In this document: positions 1-7,185 of the stretch, piece by piece
Numbering within the stretch: the first letter of the stretch is position 1
Layout of the letters: the number at the start of each line of letters is the position of its first letter
The notes under the pieces: model-generated
Database searches by the model: none
The model's input: the letters and a program-made list of their open reading frames with translations, nothing else
Told to the model about the DNA's origin: nothing
NCBI GenBank assembly: GCA_947452525.1
Contig: CANGCW010000004.1
Location: 1-24,517, forward strand
Direction of reading: 5' to 3'
Length of the DNA: 24,517 bases
DNA from: Actinomycetota bacterium
Lineage (GTDB): Bacteria > Actinomycetota > Actinomycetes > Nanopelagicales > Nanopelagicaceae
Program-made: the position numbers and the translations under genes

Positions 1-779
1 AGGTGAACATCTGCGGGCCAATACTTTGCAAACTTCTTGCCACCCTCAGATTCAGGGTCGTCGCCAAGTCCTACTGCTGTTGCATAGTTGAGAAGCGCAT
101 CGAACCAGACATAGATAACTTGCTTGGTATCCCAAGGAACCGGAATACCCCAGTCAAATGTCGAGCGAGAGATAGAGAGATCTGAGACATCGCCCTTAAG
201 GAAGGCGAGCACCTCATTGCGGGCAGATGCAGGTTCACATGCTGAAGGGTTCTCTTCGTAATGTTTGATGATTGCCGGAGCGAATGCGCTAAGGCGGAAG
301 AACCAATTCTCTTCACTGAGGATCTCACACGGGCGTGAGTGAGTTGTGCAATTTCCATCAACGAGATCGCCTGGGAGTTTGAACTCTTCGCAGCCGACGC
401 AATATGGGCCTTCATACTTACCAAGGTAGATATGTCCAGCATCCTTCAGACCACCCAAGAACTTCTGGACGCGCTCTTCATGGCGTTGCTCGGTCGTGCG
501 GATGAAATCGTCATTTGCAATGTTAAGAGCGCTCCAAGTTGGTTTCCATGCGCTCTCTACCAGATCGTCACACCACTTCTGTGGGCTGACATTGTTCTTC
601 TCTGCAGCGCGCATGACCTTCTCGCCGTGCTCATCTGTACCGGTGAGGAAGAAGACATCTTCGCCGCGCTGGCGGTGCCAACGTGTGAGTACATCACCTG
701 CAACAGTTGTGTAGGCATGGCCAATGTGCGGTGCATCATTGACGTAGTAGATCGGAGTCGTGAGATAGAACGGCTTCAT
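1..779 (-). CDS. metG: Methionyl-tRNA synthetase, N-terminal part (3' end beyond window)
   Basis: Charges tRNA-Met with methionine in the cytosol. About 259 residues are visible, from the ATG at 779 to the window edge, with no stop. The protein opens with KPFYLTTPIYYVNDAPHIGH, which carries the class I HIGH signature, followed by the GTDEHGEK motif typical of MetRS. A zinc-knuckle insertion follows, with a CVGC pair and a second C-x3-H-x3-C cluster about 20 residues later. The second signature (KMSKS) and the anticodon-binding domain must lie outside the window. The ATG overlaps the TGA stop of rsmI in an ATGA, so the two genes are translationally coupled and read from the rsmI promoter. The rsmI-metG neighbourhood is common in actinobacteria. 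The identification is secure; only the truncation by the window edge limits it. Confidence 0.96.
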   Translation of the reverse strand, partial: MKPFYLTTPIYYVNDAPHIGHAYTTVAGDVLTRWHRQRGEDVFFLTGTDEHGEKVMRAAEKNNVSPQKWCDDLVESAWKPTWSALNIANDDFIRTTEQRHEERVQKFLGGLKDAGHIYLGKYEGPYCVGCEEFKLPGDLVDGNCTTHSRPCEILSEENWFFRLSAFAPAIIKHYEENPSACEPASARNEVLAFLKGDVSDLSISRSTFDWGIPVPWDTKQVIYVWFDALLNYATAVGLGDDPESEGGKKFAKYWPADVH

Positions 780-1624
780 TTGCCAATCTTATCGGTTGAT
801 TTAAAGGCCACCATGGCATTAAAAACGTCGCGCTTATGGAGGTCATGCGCCTTAGCAACCTCGGCAATCGCCTCTTTCCTGCTCTCCCCCGCGCTCTCAC
901 GCTGGAGGACGAGTTCAATCATCTCCTCAACGGTGAGCGCTGATGCATCAGGAATGAAGCCGCCGATAACGAGTGAGATCTCACCGAGAATCTCACGATC
1001 GGTTGCCCATGCAAGGAGTTCACCGAGGGTGCCTCGGACAGTCTCTTCATAACGCTTAGTCATTTCACGACAGATGGCAGCTTCGCGATCTCCACCAAAA
1101 GCAGTGGCTGCATCTCTCAGTGATTCAACGAGGCGATGTGGCGCTTCAAAGAGGACGAGTGTTCTCTCCTCTTTTGCGCGATGTTCAAACCAGGTGAGGC
1201 GCGCACCTTGAGTACGTGGCGGGAAGCCATCGAATGCAAAGCGGTCACATGGCAGGCCAGAGAGCAAGAGCGCAGTTGTTACAGCGCTTGGCCCAGGTAG
1301 AACCTTCACCTCAATATTGTTCGTGATTGCTTCACGTGAGAGGCGATATCCGGGGTCGCTAATGCCCGGCATTCCTGCATCAGTCACAACTAACAGATCG
1401 CTACCTGATTTCAAAATCTCAAGGAGGCCGCTAATGCGTTCCACCTCGTTGCCCTCAAAGAAGGAGATCACCTTTGCGTTATGAGTGATTCCTAAGTCCT
1501 GACAGAGGCGGGCGAATTTTCGCGAATCCTCGGCGGCGATAAAGGGGGCGCTCTGAATAGCTTCACGCAGGTGGGCGCTCGCATCGAGGGGGTTTCCCAG
1601 AGGCACACCGGAGAGAATTAGCAC
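776..1624 (-). CDS. rsmI: 16S rRNA (cytidine-1402-2'-O)-methyltransferase RsmI
   Basis: Transfers a methyl group from SAM to the ribose of C1402 in the decoding centre of 16S rRNA. The 282-residue length is normal. The N-terminal strand LSGVPLGNPLDAS matches the family's usual TPIGNLxD segment. AEDSRKFARL, VVTDAGMPGISDPGYRL and VLPGPSAVTTALLLSGLP are the characteristic tetrapyrrole-methylase-fold SAM and substrate loops, and EAPHRL is the next conserved block. The start is a GTG. A -10-like CAGAAT lies exactly 6 nt upstream and there is no Shine-Dalgarno sequence, so the mRNA is probably leaderless. The stop overlaps the metG start by 4 nt, and the gene diverges from the mannosyltransferase gene. 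This rsmI/pmt divergence is also known in mycobacteria (Rv1003/Rv1002c). Confidence 0.95.
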   Translation of the reverse strand: MLILSGVPLGNPLDASAHLREAIQSAPFIAAEDSRKFARLCQDLGITHNAKVISFFEGNEVERISGLLEILKSGSDLLVVTDAGMPGISDPGYRLSREAITNNIEVKVLPGPSAVTTALLLSGLPCDRFAFDGFPPRTQGARLTWFEHRAKEERTLVLFEAPHRLVESLRDAATAFGGDREAAICREMTKRYEETVRGTLGELLAWATDREILGEISLVIGGFIPDASALTVEEMIELVLQRESAGESRKEAIAEVAKAHDLHKRDVFNAMVAFKSTDKIGK

Positions 1625-1630
1625 GGTGCA

Positions 1631-1636
1631 ATTCTG
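1631..1636 (-). promoter_or_regulatory. -10 box of rsmI-metG promoter, leaderless
   Basis: Reading leftward, CAGAAT is followed by 6 nt (TGCACC) and then the GTG start of rsmI. Transcription would begin at or next to the GTG. It is weaker than its neighbours because it begins CA rather than TA. No convincing -35 element was seen. Confidence 0.5.
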
Positions 1637-1653
1637 ACAGGTCAGGCAGGCTT

Positions 1654-1659
1654 TAGGCT
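1654..1659 (+). promoter_or_regulatory. -10 box of pmt promoter, leaderless
   Basis: TAGGCT, then 6 nt (AAACCC), then ATG at 1666. There is no room for a ribosome binding site, so the transcript should start at or next to the ATG. Confidence 0.6.
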
Positions 1660-1665
1660 AAACCC

Positions 1666-3003
1666 ATGAATGCACTTGCTCACCGCACGCGTGATTGGTT
1701 GACCTTTGCCGCTCTCGTCACGATCGGTGCAGCCTTCCGTCTCGTCGGCCTTGGCAGCACTAAGGGCTACATCATCGATGAGGTCTATTACGCAAAGGAT
1801 GCTCACTCGCTCTTGCTTCACGGCGTCGAGTTAACGGATAAAGGCCAGGCCGAGTTCATCGTCCATCCCCCTGTCGGTAAGTGGATCATCGCTCTCGGCA
1901 TCAAGCTCTTTGGTTATAACGAATTTGGTTGGCGCTTTAGCGCTGCTGTAGTCGGTTCACTGATGATTGGTATTACCTACTTCGTCGCCCAACGCCTCTT
2001 CTCGCACTACTTCCTCAGTGTCACTGCTGCACTTCTTATGACTGTCGATGGTCTTCAATTAGTAATGTCCCGCATCGCGATGCTCGATATTTTCTTAGCT
2101 TTCTTCCTCCTTCTCACGCTTCTCTTCCTTCTGCAGTCGCGTCACTGGTTGGCGGGTATCTCACTAGGACTTGCAGCTGGAGTGAAGTGGACTGGCTTCT
2201 ACTATCTGATTGCAGTCTTCGCCTTCGTTCTCTACACCGATTACCGCAGACGCAAAGCGCTTGAAGAAGATAAGCCACTTCTCAACGCGCTCGGTCGCGA
2301 CCTCTGGAAGCGCAGCACTCAGTTCATCCTCGTTCCAGTAATTACTTACATCGCTTCGTGGATCGGATGGTTTGCAGGTTCTCGCGGATGGGATCGCGGT
2401 TGGGCAAATAACCACGGTGGACTCTTCTCCTTCATTCCAGCACCGCTCCGTTCCCTCTTCCACTATCACTCAGAGATCTACAACTTCCACAAAAGTTTGG
2501 ACGCTCCACACCCCTATATGTCCAACCCATGGAGTTGGATGATTATGGGAAGGCCAACATCCTTCGCTTACACAGCTCCGAAAGGATGCGGTGCAAGTAG
2601 TTGTGCATCAGAGATCCTGGATTTAGGGACGCCGTTCTTATGGTGGGCAATGACGATCGCGCTCTTTGTTGCGTGTGGATACTGGATCTCGCGTCGCGAA
2701 TGGCAGAGCGGGCTACTGCTCTTAATGATGGGCGCTGGTTTCTTGCCATGGTTCGCCTTCCAACAGCGCACGATGTTCAACTTCTACGCAATGGCCTTCG
2801 AACCATTTGCGATTCTTATCTTGGTCTACGTGCTCTCGAAGTTTCTAGAGAGTGAAGCGAAGAGAGGCCTGCGCTTCTATAGCGTCGTAGTCCTTCTTAT
2901 CGCCATTGCGCTCTGCTTCTTATATTTCTTCCCACTCTATGTTGGGCAGACCATCACATATGCCGATTGGCACGCAAGGATGTGGTTTCTCTCCTGGATT
3001 TAA
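1666..3003 (+). CDS. pmt: Protein O-mannosyltransferase (GT39, PMT family)
   Basis: A polytopic membrane enzyme that moves mannose from polyprenyl-phosphate-mannose onto Ser/Thr of proteins being exported through Sec. The 445 residues include the first-loop acidic pair in IIDEVYYAKDAHSLL, the HPPVGKW motif of GT39, the helix-loop MSRIAMLDIFLAF, and about ten hydrophobic segments. The C-terminus is hydrophobic and carries no MIR domain, as in bacterial PMTs, which are shorter than fungal ones. The ATG at 1666 is set by the leaderless promoter just upstream. It diverges from rsmI, as in mycobacteria, and converges on the GlpR/SepX-like gene with only 5 nt between the stops. It implies that this organism glycosylates secreted proteins; several candidate secreted proteins lie in the window. 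Confidence 0.92.
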   Translation: MNALAHRTRDWLTFAALVTIGAAFRLVGLGSTKGYIIDEVYYAKDAHSLLLHGVELTDKGQAEFIVHPPVGKWIIALGIKLFGYNEFGWRFSAAVVGSLMIGITYFVAQRLFSHYFLSVTAALLMTVDGLQLVMSRIAMLDIFLAFFLLLTLLFLLQSRHWLAGISLGLAAGVKWTGFYYLIAVFAFVLYTDYRRRKALEEDKPLLNALGRDLWKRSTQFILVPVITYIASWIGWFAGSRGWDRGWANNHGGLFSFIPAPLRSLFHYHSEIYNFHKSLDAPHPYMSNPWSWMIMGRPTSFAYTAPKGCGASSCASEILDLGTPFLWWAMTIALFVACGYWISRREWQSGLLLLMMGAGFLPWFAFQQRTMFNFYAMAFEPFAILILVYVLSKFLESEAKRGLRFYSVVVLLIAIALCFLYFFPLYVGQTITYADWHARMWFLSWI

Positions 3004-3008
3004 CGGAG

Positions 3009-3791
3009 TTATTCGTTTACTGCAGGATCAATGGGTGCAACATCAAGAATCTGCTCTGTAATTTCATCTTGCTTCTTGATATTCATTGCATTGAGAATCT
3101 CTTGCTCTGCACTCCAGAGAGAGTTCTGTGAAACATCGATTGTGCGACGCGGTGTAATCGCCTTCGCAGCTGTTGTGTATGTAGGGCGTGGAACAGCGAT
3201 AGGTGCCCATGTGCTTGCAGCTACTTCAGCAACAACTTCTTCAACGTGGAGTTCAACGGTCTGAACGCGCTCTTCATCAAGGTCTGCGCGCTCTGCAAAT
3301 GGAACCCAATATTCAGGTGTTGTATGAGCGAGCACTTCTTGTGGAAGTGTCTCTGCAGGTAGAGCAATACGAACTGTTGGATCAATCTTGATCTCTGCAG
3401 TAAGGATTCGCTGCAAGGTATCAATCTTGTGTGCCTTCAAGTTCGCATTCTTAATCTGATGGCGGACTGCAACAACATAAATCGCAAGTGCTGTAACTGG
3501 GATTGAAATAATTGACCAGCCGATAAATCCGAGTGATGCGGAGATCAAGCTTGCGATGAGAACGAATGTGATTGCCGCAAATGCCATGCGGCGTTGCGCA
3601 ACCATTCTCGCTCTCTTAAAAGGATCGTCGAACTCTGGTGTGAATGGTGAAGATTCTGCGACCGAGCGGAGCGCTGAGGTGTATCGATCACCTGCGTGGA
3701 GGGAGCCGAGTTCGTGGCTGCTGATCCAACGAGGAAGGAAATACGCGCCCCACATCCCAAGGATGATGAGATAGATAAAACCGGACGCCAT
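3009..3791 (-). CDS. GlpR/SepX-type actinobacterial division membrane protein
   Basis: 260 residues with no enzyme motif. Residues 2-19 form a membrane segment running into a PRW motif. A charged region with HAGDRYTSALRSV follows, then FDDPFKRARMVAQRR at about 55-69 and two closely spaced membrane segments at about 70-108. A hydrophilic, probably disordered tail of about 150 residues is rich in E, A and V. This layout and the gene order fit the actinobacterial family described as GlpR (membrane receptor of the gephyrin-like protein Glp) in Corynebacterium and as SepX in Streptomyces, which link FtsZ to the membrane. Immediately upstream lie rimJ and a Glp-like gene, the same set as Rv0994-Rv0996. 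The family call rests on layout and synteny, so it is moderately secure. A -10-like TAGGCT lies 8 nt before the ATG. Confidence 0.7.
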   Translation of the reverse strand: MASGFIYLIILGMWGAYFLPRWISSHELGSLHAGDRYTSALRSVAESSPFTPEFDDPFKRARMVAQRRMAFAAITFVLIASLISASLGFIGWSIISIPVTALAIYVVAVRHQIKNANLKAHKIDTLQRILTAEIKIDPTVRIALPAETLPQEVLAHTTPEYWVPFAERADLDEERVQTVELHVEEVVAEVAASTWAPIAVPRPTYTTAAKAITPRRTIDVSQNSLWSAEQEILNAMNIKKQDEITEQILDVAPIDPAVNE

Positions 3792-3799
3792 GGAAGGAA

Positions 3800-3805
3800 A
3801 GCCTA
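3800..3805 (-). promoter_or_regulatory. -10 box of GlpR/SepX-like gene, near-leaderless
   Basis: Reading leftward, TAGGCT is followed by 8 nt (TTCCTTCC) and the ATG at 3791. No Shine-Dalgarno sequence is present in those bases. The gene may therefore have its own transcript as well as read-through from rimJ. Confidence 0.4.
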
Positions 3806-3849
3806 AATCTTTTGAGCGTAGAACGTGGGATTTACGGGGGTTCTGGAGC

Positions 3850-4446
3850 CTAGAGTTTTGGGTTCTCTCTCACAAAGGAGAGGTGGTCTCGCCAGGCTCC
3901 ATCGATATGGAGATAGTTCTTTCTGCTGCCCTCGAGGCTGTAACCAGCGTTCTGCGCTACTTTCTGGGAGGGTTCATTCTCTGGGCGCATATTGATTTCA
4001 ATCCGGTGGAGCTGAAGTTCGTTGAAGGCGAAATCGGTTAGCAATCTCACAGCTCGGCTCATCAGCCCCTGGCCAGCAAATCGTTGGTCGATCCAATAGC
4101 CGATATGCCCGCCTCGATATGCCCCGAAGATGAGCCCGCCGAGGGTGATCTGGCCGATAAATCTGGCGCTCTTCCCATCGCGAATCCAGATGCCGAGGGT
4201 GAGCGAGCGCAGCGCCCTTGCTTCACTGTTATTGAATCGGACCATGGAATAGAACGAGTTAACGGAAGAGATCTTTGTCTGGATGTTCTTCCGCATATCG
4301 ATGATGGGAAGAGTCGCCTCCCACGGAGAGAGCCATTCGCGATTGATTCGGCGCACCTGGCCCCAGACCGGCTTATCGCGAAAACGTAGTGGGCGAAGTT
4401 CTAACTCGCCATCACGAAGTACTAATGGCCAAGAGAACTCTGTCAT
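3850..4446 (-). CDS. rimJ: GNAT-family N-acetyltransferase, RimJ/RimL type
   Basis: Probably acetylates N-terminal amino groups of ribosomal or other proteins from acetyl-CoA. The 198-residue length is normal for the family. It opens with the RimJ-like first strand (ELELRPLRFRDKPVW). The fold's central part GIWIRDGKSARFIGQITL leads to the acetyl-CoA loop around RFAGQGLMSRAVRLL, followed by LHRIEINMRPENEPSQKVAQ and the motif B end AGYSLEGSRKNYLHIDG, which is typical of RimJ. The ATG abuts the TAA of the Glp-like gene with no gap, so the two are cotranscribed and probably coupled. The Glp-RimJ-GlpR order is conserved in actinobacteria. The substrate cannot be read from the sequence. Confidence 0.88.
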   Translation of the reverse strand: MTEFSWPLVLRDGELELRPLRFRDKPVWGQVRRINREWLSPWEATLPIIDMRKNIQTKISSVNSFYSMVRFNNSEARALRSLTLGIWIRDGKSARFIGQITLGGLIFGAYRGGHIGYWIDQRFAGQGLMSRAVRLLTDFAFNELQLHRIEINMRPENEPSQKVAQNAGYSLEGSRKNYLHIDGAWRDHLSFVRENPKL

Positions 4447-5382
4447 TTAGATAGACCGTTCAATCAGAGCTACATCAACCATCTGGCCAGCGGTTGCGCC
4501 TGTTGAAGAACTCGCGAATGTAATGAGTCCCGTTGCTTGCGAAAGCGAGGTTAATTGATCTTGGTTGGCAAGCGGTGTTACTCGCAGCTTGGGATCCGAG
4601 AAGACCTTTGCGCGAACCAAGGAGACCTTGCCCTTTGGCGACACAACTTTCTGGGTTAACTCAGCCTTCACCATGCGTAAGTGAAGATCGGATGCGCCAA
4701 GCATTGTGCGGATCATCGGACGAACAAAGAGTTGCGCAGAGAGGTATGCAGCAATTGGTTCTCCTGGGAGAGTAATAACTGGTGTCTCGTCAGGTCCGAT
4801 CAGACCAAAGTTATGGCGACCAGTATCTTCAAGATTCGGCGTGAGAGTGGTGATGGTGCCCATCTCTGAAAGCACTGAGGTGATGAAGTCGAAGGACTCA
4901 TCCTTGGTCTCGCCGCTAAGGACGATGAGGTCGGCGCGGACCAATTGGTCCTCAATGATCTGGCGGAGTTGTTCTGGCGTCTCTGGGATGGTGTGGACGC
5001 GGTAGGCGATTGCGCCCGCCTCTTTCATCGTCGTTGCCAACATCCAAGAATTGGTCTCAAACTCATCATGCGGTGAGCGCAGGCGTTGACCAGGCTCAAC
5101 CAGGTCATCTCCTGCTGAGATCACGACTACGCGAGGATGCGGGGTCGCAGGCAGGGAGGCGAGACCAACCGATGAAGCTAGAGCAATATGGGTCGAGCGG
5201 ATACGAGATCCTGCGAGCATCAACTCTTCATCGCCGCGGATGATGTCGGCGGCAAGGGTCGCCCCGTGGGCATCCATCAGAGGCAGGTCAAGGGATTCGA
5301 GCTGAGGGGTGATTTCAAGGAGAGCGGCGAGCAGTTCGCTCACTGACATCTCTTCTTGAATCAACTCCTGGCTCTCATCCAT
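4447..5382 (-). CDS. glp: Gephyrin/MoeA-like protein lacking domain II (Glp-type)
   Basis: 311 residues against roughly 400 for MoeA. The N-terminal helix pair (VSELLAALLEI...LMDAHGATLAADI) is present, but the next segment should be LPPFDNSAMDGYAVR plus about 100 residues of domain II. Instead the chain runs directly to RGDEELMLAGSRIRSTHI, which corresponds to the end of that domain. The MogA-like domain follows (VVVISAGDDLVEPG, TNSWMLATTMKEAGA), but its catalytic GGVSxGxxD motif reads SGETKDESFDF. LPGEPIAAYLSAQLFVRP replaces the usual LPGNPVSA, and domain IV completes the protein. It is therefore unlikely to insert molybdenum. The neighbours rimJ and GlpR/SepX suggest the FtsZ-binding Glp role described in Corynebacterium. 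No molybdopterin genes are nearby. The upstream promoter is leaderless. Confidence 0.8.
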   Translation of the reverse strand: MDESQELIQEEMSVSELLAALLEITPQLESLDLPLMDAHGATLAADIIRGDEELMLAGSRIRSTHIALASSVGLASLPATPHPRVVVISAGDDLVEPGQRLRSPHDEFETNSWMLATTMKEAGAIAYRVHTIPETPEQLRQIIEDQLVRADLIVLSGETKDESFDFITSVLSEMGTITTLTPNLEDTGRHNFGLIGPDETPVITLPGEPIAAYLSAQLFVRPMIRTMLGASDLHLRMVKAELTQKVVSPKGKVSLVRAKVFSDPKLRVTPLANQDQLTSLSQATGLITFASSSTGATAGQMVDVALIERSI

Positions 5383-5388
5383 AGGCTC

Positions 5389-5394
5389 ACACTA
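5389..5394 (-). promoter_or_regulatory. -10 box of glp operon, leaderless
   Basis: Reading leftward, TAGTGT is followed by 6 nt (GAGCCT) and the ATG at 5382. It drives glp-rimJ and perhaps the GlpR/SepX-like gene. It lies back to back with the folate gene promoter in a 62-nt gap. Confidence 0.6.
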
Positions 5395-5432
5395 CTGAAA
5401 GATTTCATGCATTTAGAGATGACAGGCTCAAT

Positions 5433-5438
5433 TACGCT
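5433..5438 (+). promoter_or_regulatory. -10 box of formyl-THF cyclo-ligase, leaderless
   Basis: TACGCT, 6 nt (AATGCC), then ATG at 5445. The same hexamer and spacing appear in front of blh at 18821-18826. Confidence 0.6.
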
Positions 5439-5444
5439 AATGCC

Positions 5445-6038
5445 ATGAATAACGGCGCCAGCAACTTGGACCCTCAGGTCGCCGCGAAGGCTGCTCTGCG
5501 CAAAGAGTTCATGACCGCCCGCAAAGAACGTTATGCCATTAAAGGAAAGTCATGGGCACATATCCTTGAATGCGAAGAGTTCGAGAATGCGAAAGTTGTT
5601 ACCAGTTATATCTCTTACGGGTATGAACCCGAACTCGATGATCTCAATCAAGAGTTTTTGCGTCGCGGTGTAACTCTGCTGATGCCGCGAATGTTGCCCG
5701 ATTACGATCTCGAGTGGGTCCCATGGAGCAACGGCGCTGAGATCGCAGCGAATGGTCGCCTCTCCGAACCTGTAGGTGAAGCGTTCGCCGATCTATCGAG
5801 GATTGATATCTGTATCGTACCGGCGCTCCATATTGATGGCGAGGGCAACCGGCTTGGCAAGGGCAAGGGTTGCTACGACAGAGCAATTGCGAAGTTAGAG
5901 AGTGCAACGAGCGGTGCGATCTTCACGATTGGCATCGTGCATGATGGCGAGATCACTGCGCCGATACTTCCGCATGAGGCACATGACCATCCATTAAAGG
6001 CAGCAGCTACTCCGACCTCGTTAGTGAGATTCGCTTAG
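5445..6038 (+). CDS. 5-formyltetrahydrofolate cyclo-ligase (MTHFS)
   Basis: Converts 5-formyl-THF to 5,10-methenyl-THF with ATP, recycling a storage form of folate. The 197 residues match the family size. Seen in order: AKAALRKEFMTARKER (start of the N-terminal helix and substrate region), VVTSYISYGYEPELD, the strand LLMPRMLPDYDLEWVPW, the LSRIDICIVPALHID segment, and the nucleotide loop GNRLGKGKGCYDR, the hallmark of the family. EAHDHPLKAAATPT closes it. A leaderless promoter fixes the ATG. The stop overlaps the acyl-CoA dehydrogenase stop by 4 nt on the opposite strand. In M. tuberculosis the orthologue (Rv0992c) lies beside galU and moeA1; galU is missing here. Confidence 0.93.
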   Translation: MNNGASNLDPQVAAKAALRKEFMTARKERYAIKGKSWAHILECEEFENAKVVTSYISYGYEPELDDLNQEFLRRGVTLLMPRMLPDYDLEWVPWSNGAEIAANGRLSEPVGEAFADLSRIDICIVPALHIDGEGNRLGKGKGCYDRAIAKLESATSGAIFTIGIVHDGEITAPILPHEAHDHPLKAAATPTSLVRFA

Positions 6039-7174
6039 AGATCATCCAAGTGGCGGGCCATAACAATTCGCTGAATCTGATTTGTGCCCTCATAGATTTG
6101 GGTTAACTTTGCATCGCGCATCATGCGTTCAACCGGGTAGTCGCTGACATAGCCATAACCACCCAAGATCTGCACTGCATCAGTTGTCACCTTCATTGCA
6201 ACATCACTTGCAAAGCACTTAGATGCGGCGGAGTAGAAGGTCAGATCGCGCTCGCCACGTTCGCTCTTCACGGCGGCGGCATAAGTCAAGGAACGCGCTG
6301 CAGCGATATTCATCGCCATATCAGCGAGCATGAATTGGATCGATTGGAAGTCAAAGAGCGGGTGCTTGAATTGAGTACGTTCGTGCGCATACTTATTAGC
6401 GACATCGAAGGCGCCTTGTGCGATACCAAGTGCTTGTGCGGCAATGGTTATACGAGTGTGGTCCAGCGTTCTCATTGCGATGGCGAAGCCCTCGCCCACT
6501 GCACCGATTCGGCGTGAATCTGGAATCTCCACGTTATCGAGGTAGACCTCACGCGTCGGTGAGCCCTTAAAGCCCATCTTCTTCTCTGGCGCACCGAATG
6601 AGATTCCGTGATCGGTTGCCTCAACGATAAATGCAGTTATGCCCTTCGCGCCGAGCGATGGATCGGTTGATGCAAGTACGGTGTAGTAAGCGGATTGACC
6701 AGCATTAGAGATCCACTTCTTGCTTCCGGTGAGGACCCAGTTATCACCGTTCTTCACTGCACGTGTCTTCATAGCTGCAGCATCTGAGCCTGCCTCAGAT
6801 TCTGAGAGGCAATATGAAAAGCCGCCGCCTTTGGCGAGTAACGGCAGATAGTGCTTCTTCTGCTCTTCGCTTCCCGCCAGAAGAACCGGAACGGAACCCA
6901 ATTTATTGACTGCAGGGATGAGAGATGAAGAGCCACATACGCGAGCAATCTCTTCGATGATGATGACGGTTGCGAGTGCGTCTGCGCCTTCGCCGCCATA
7001 TTGATCTGGGATGTGTGCAGCGAAGAGGTTATTAGCAACGAGAGCGTCATGCGCCTCTTGCGGGTAACGCGCCTCCGCATCTACATCATGAGCGAATGGA
7101 GCGATCTTCGTCTCAGCGATTGCGCGAAGGCTCTCGCGGAGATCTTCATATTCCTGACCGAATAGCGCATCCAT
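6035..7174 (-). CDS. Acyl-CoA dehydrogenase (short/medium-chain type)
   Basis: FAD enzyme that makes the alpha,beta double bond in acyl-CoA esters during fatty acid or branched-chain amino acid breakdown, passing electrons to ETF. The 379 residues are full length. The first signature is CLSESEAGSDAAAMKTRAV, followed by NWVLTGSKKWISNAG. The second signature region is QILGGYGYVSDYPVERMMRD, and the catalytic base is Glu362 in IYEGTNQIQ. It resembles the mycobacterial FadE25 group. It is the last gene of a leftward operon after copC and copD/ctaG. A clear AAGGAG ribosome site lies in the 11-nt gap before the ATG. The substrate is not readable. The link with copper/oxidase assembly may simply be shared transcription. 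Confidence 0.93.
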   Translation of the reverse strand: MDALFGQEYEDLRESLRAIAETKIAPFAHDVDAEARYPQEAHDALVANNLFAAHIPDQYGGEGADALATVIIIEEIARVCGSSSLIPAVNKLGSVPVLLAGSEEQKKHYLPLLAKGGGFSYCLSESEAGSDAAAMKTRAVKNGDNWVLTGSKKWISNAGQSAYYTVLASTDPSLGAKGITAFIVEATDHGISFGAPEKKMGFKGSPTREVYLDNVEIPDSRRIGAVGEGFAIAMRTLDHTRITIAAQALGIAQGAFDVANKYAHERTQFKHPLFDFQSIQFMLADMAMNIAAARSLTYAAAVKSERGERDLTFYSAASKCFASDVAMKVTTDAVQILGGYGYVSDYPVERMMRDAKLTQIYEGTNQIQRIVMARHLDDL

Positions 7175-7185
7175 CTTTATGCTCC

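Noticed and set aside
339..1052. Long rightward ORF (237 codons) opposite metG and rsmI
   Set aside because: It lies wholly antisense to two clear enzymes, has no ribosome site or promoter, and its product is low in recognisable motifs.
4447..5382. Ordinary MoeA molybdopterin molybdenumtransferase
   Set aside because: Domain II is absent and the GGVS catalytic motif is not kept; neighbours point to the Glp group instead.
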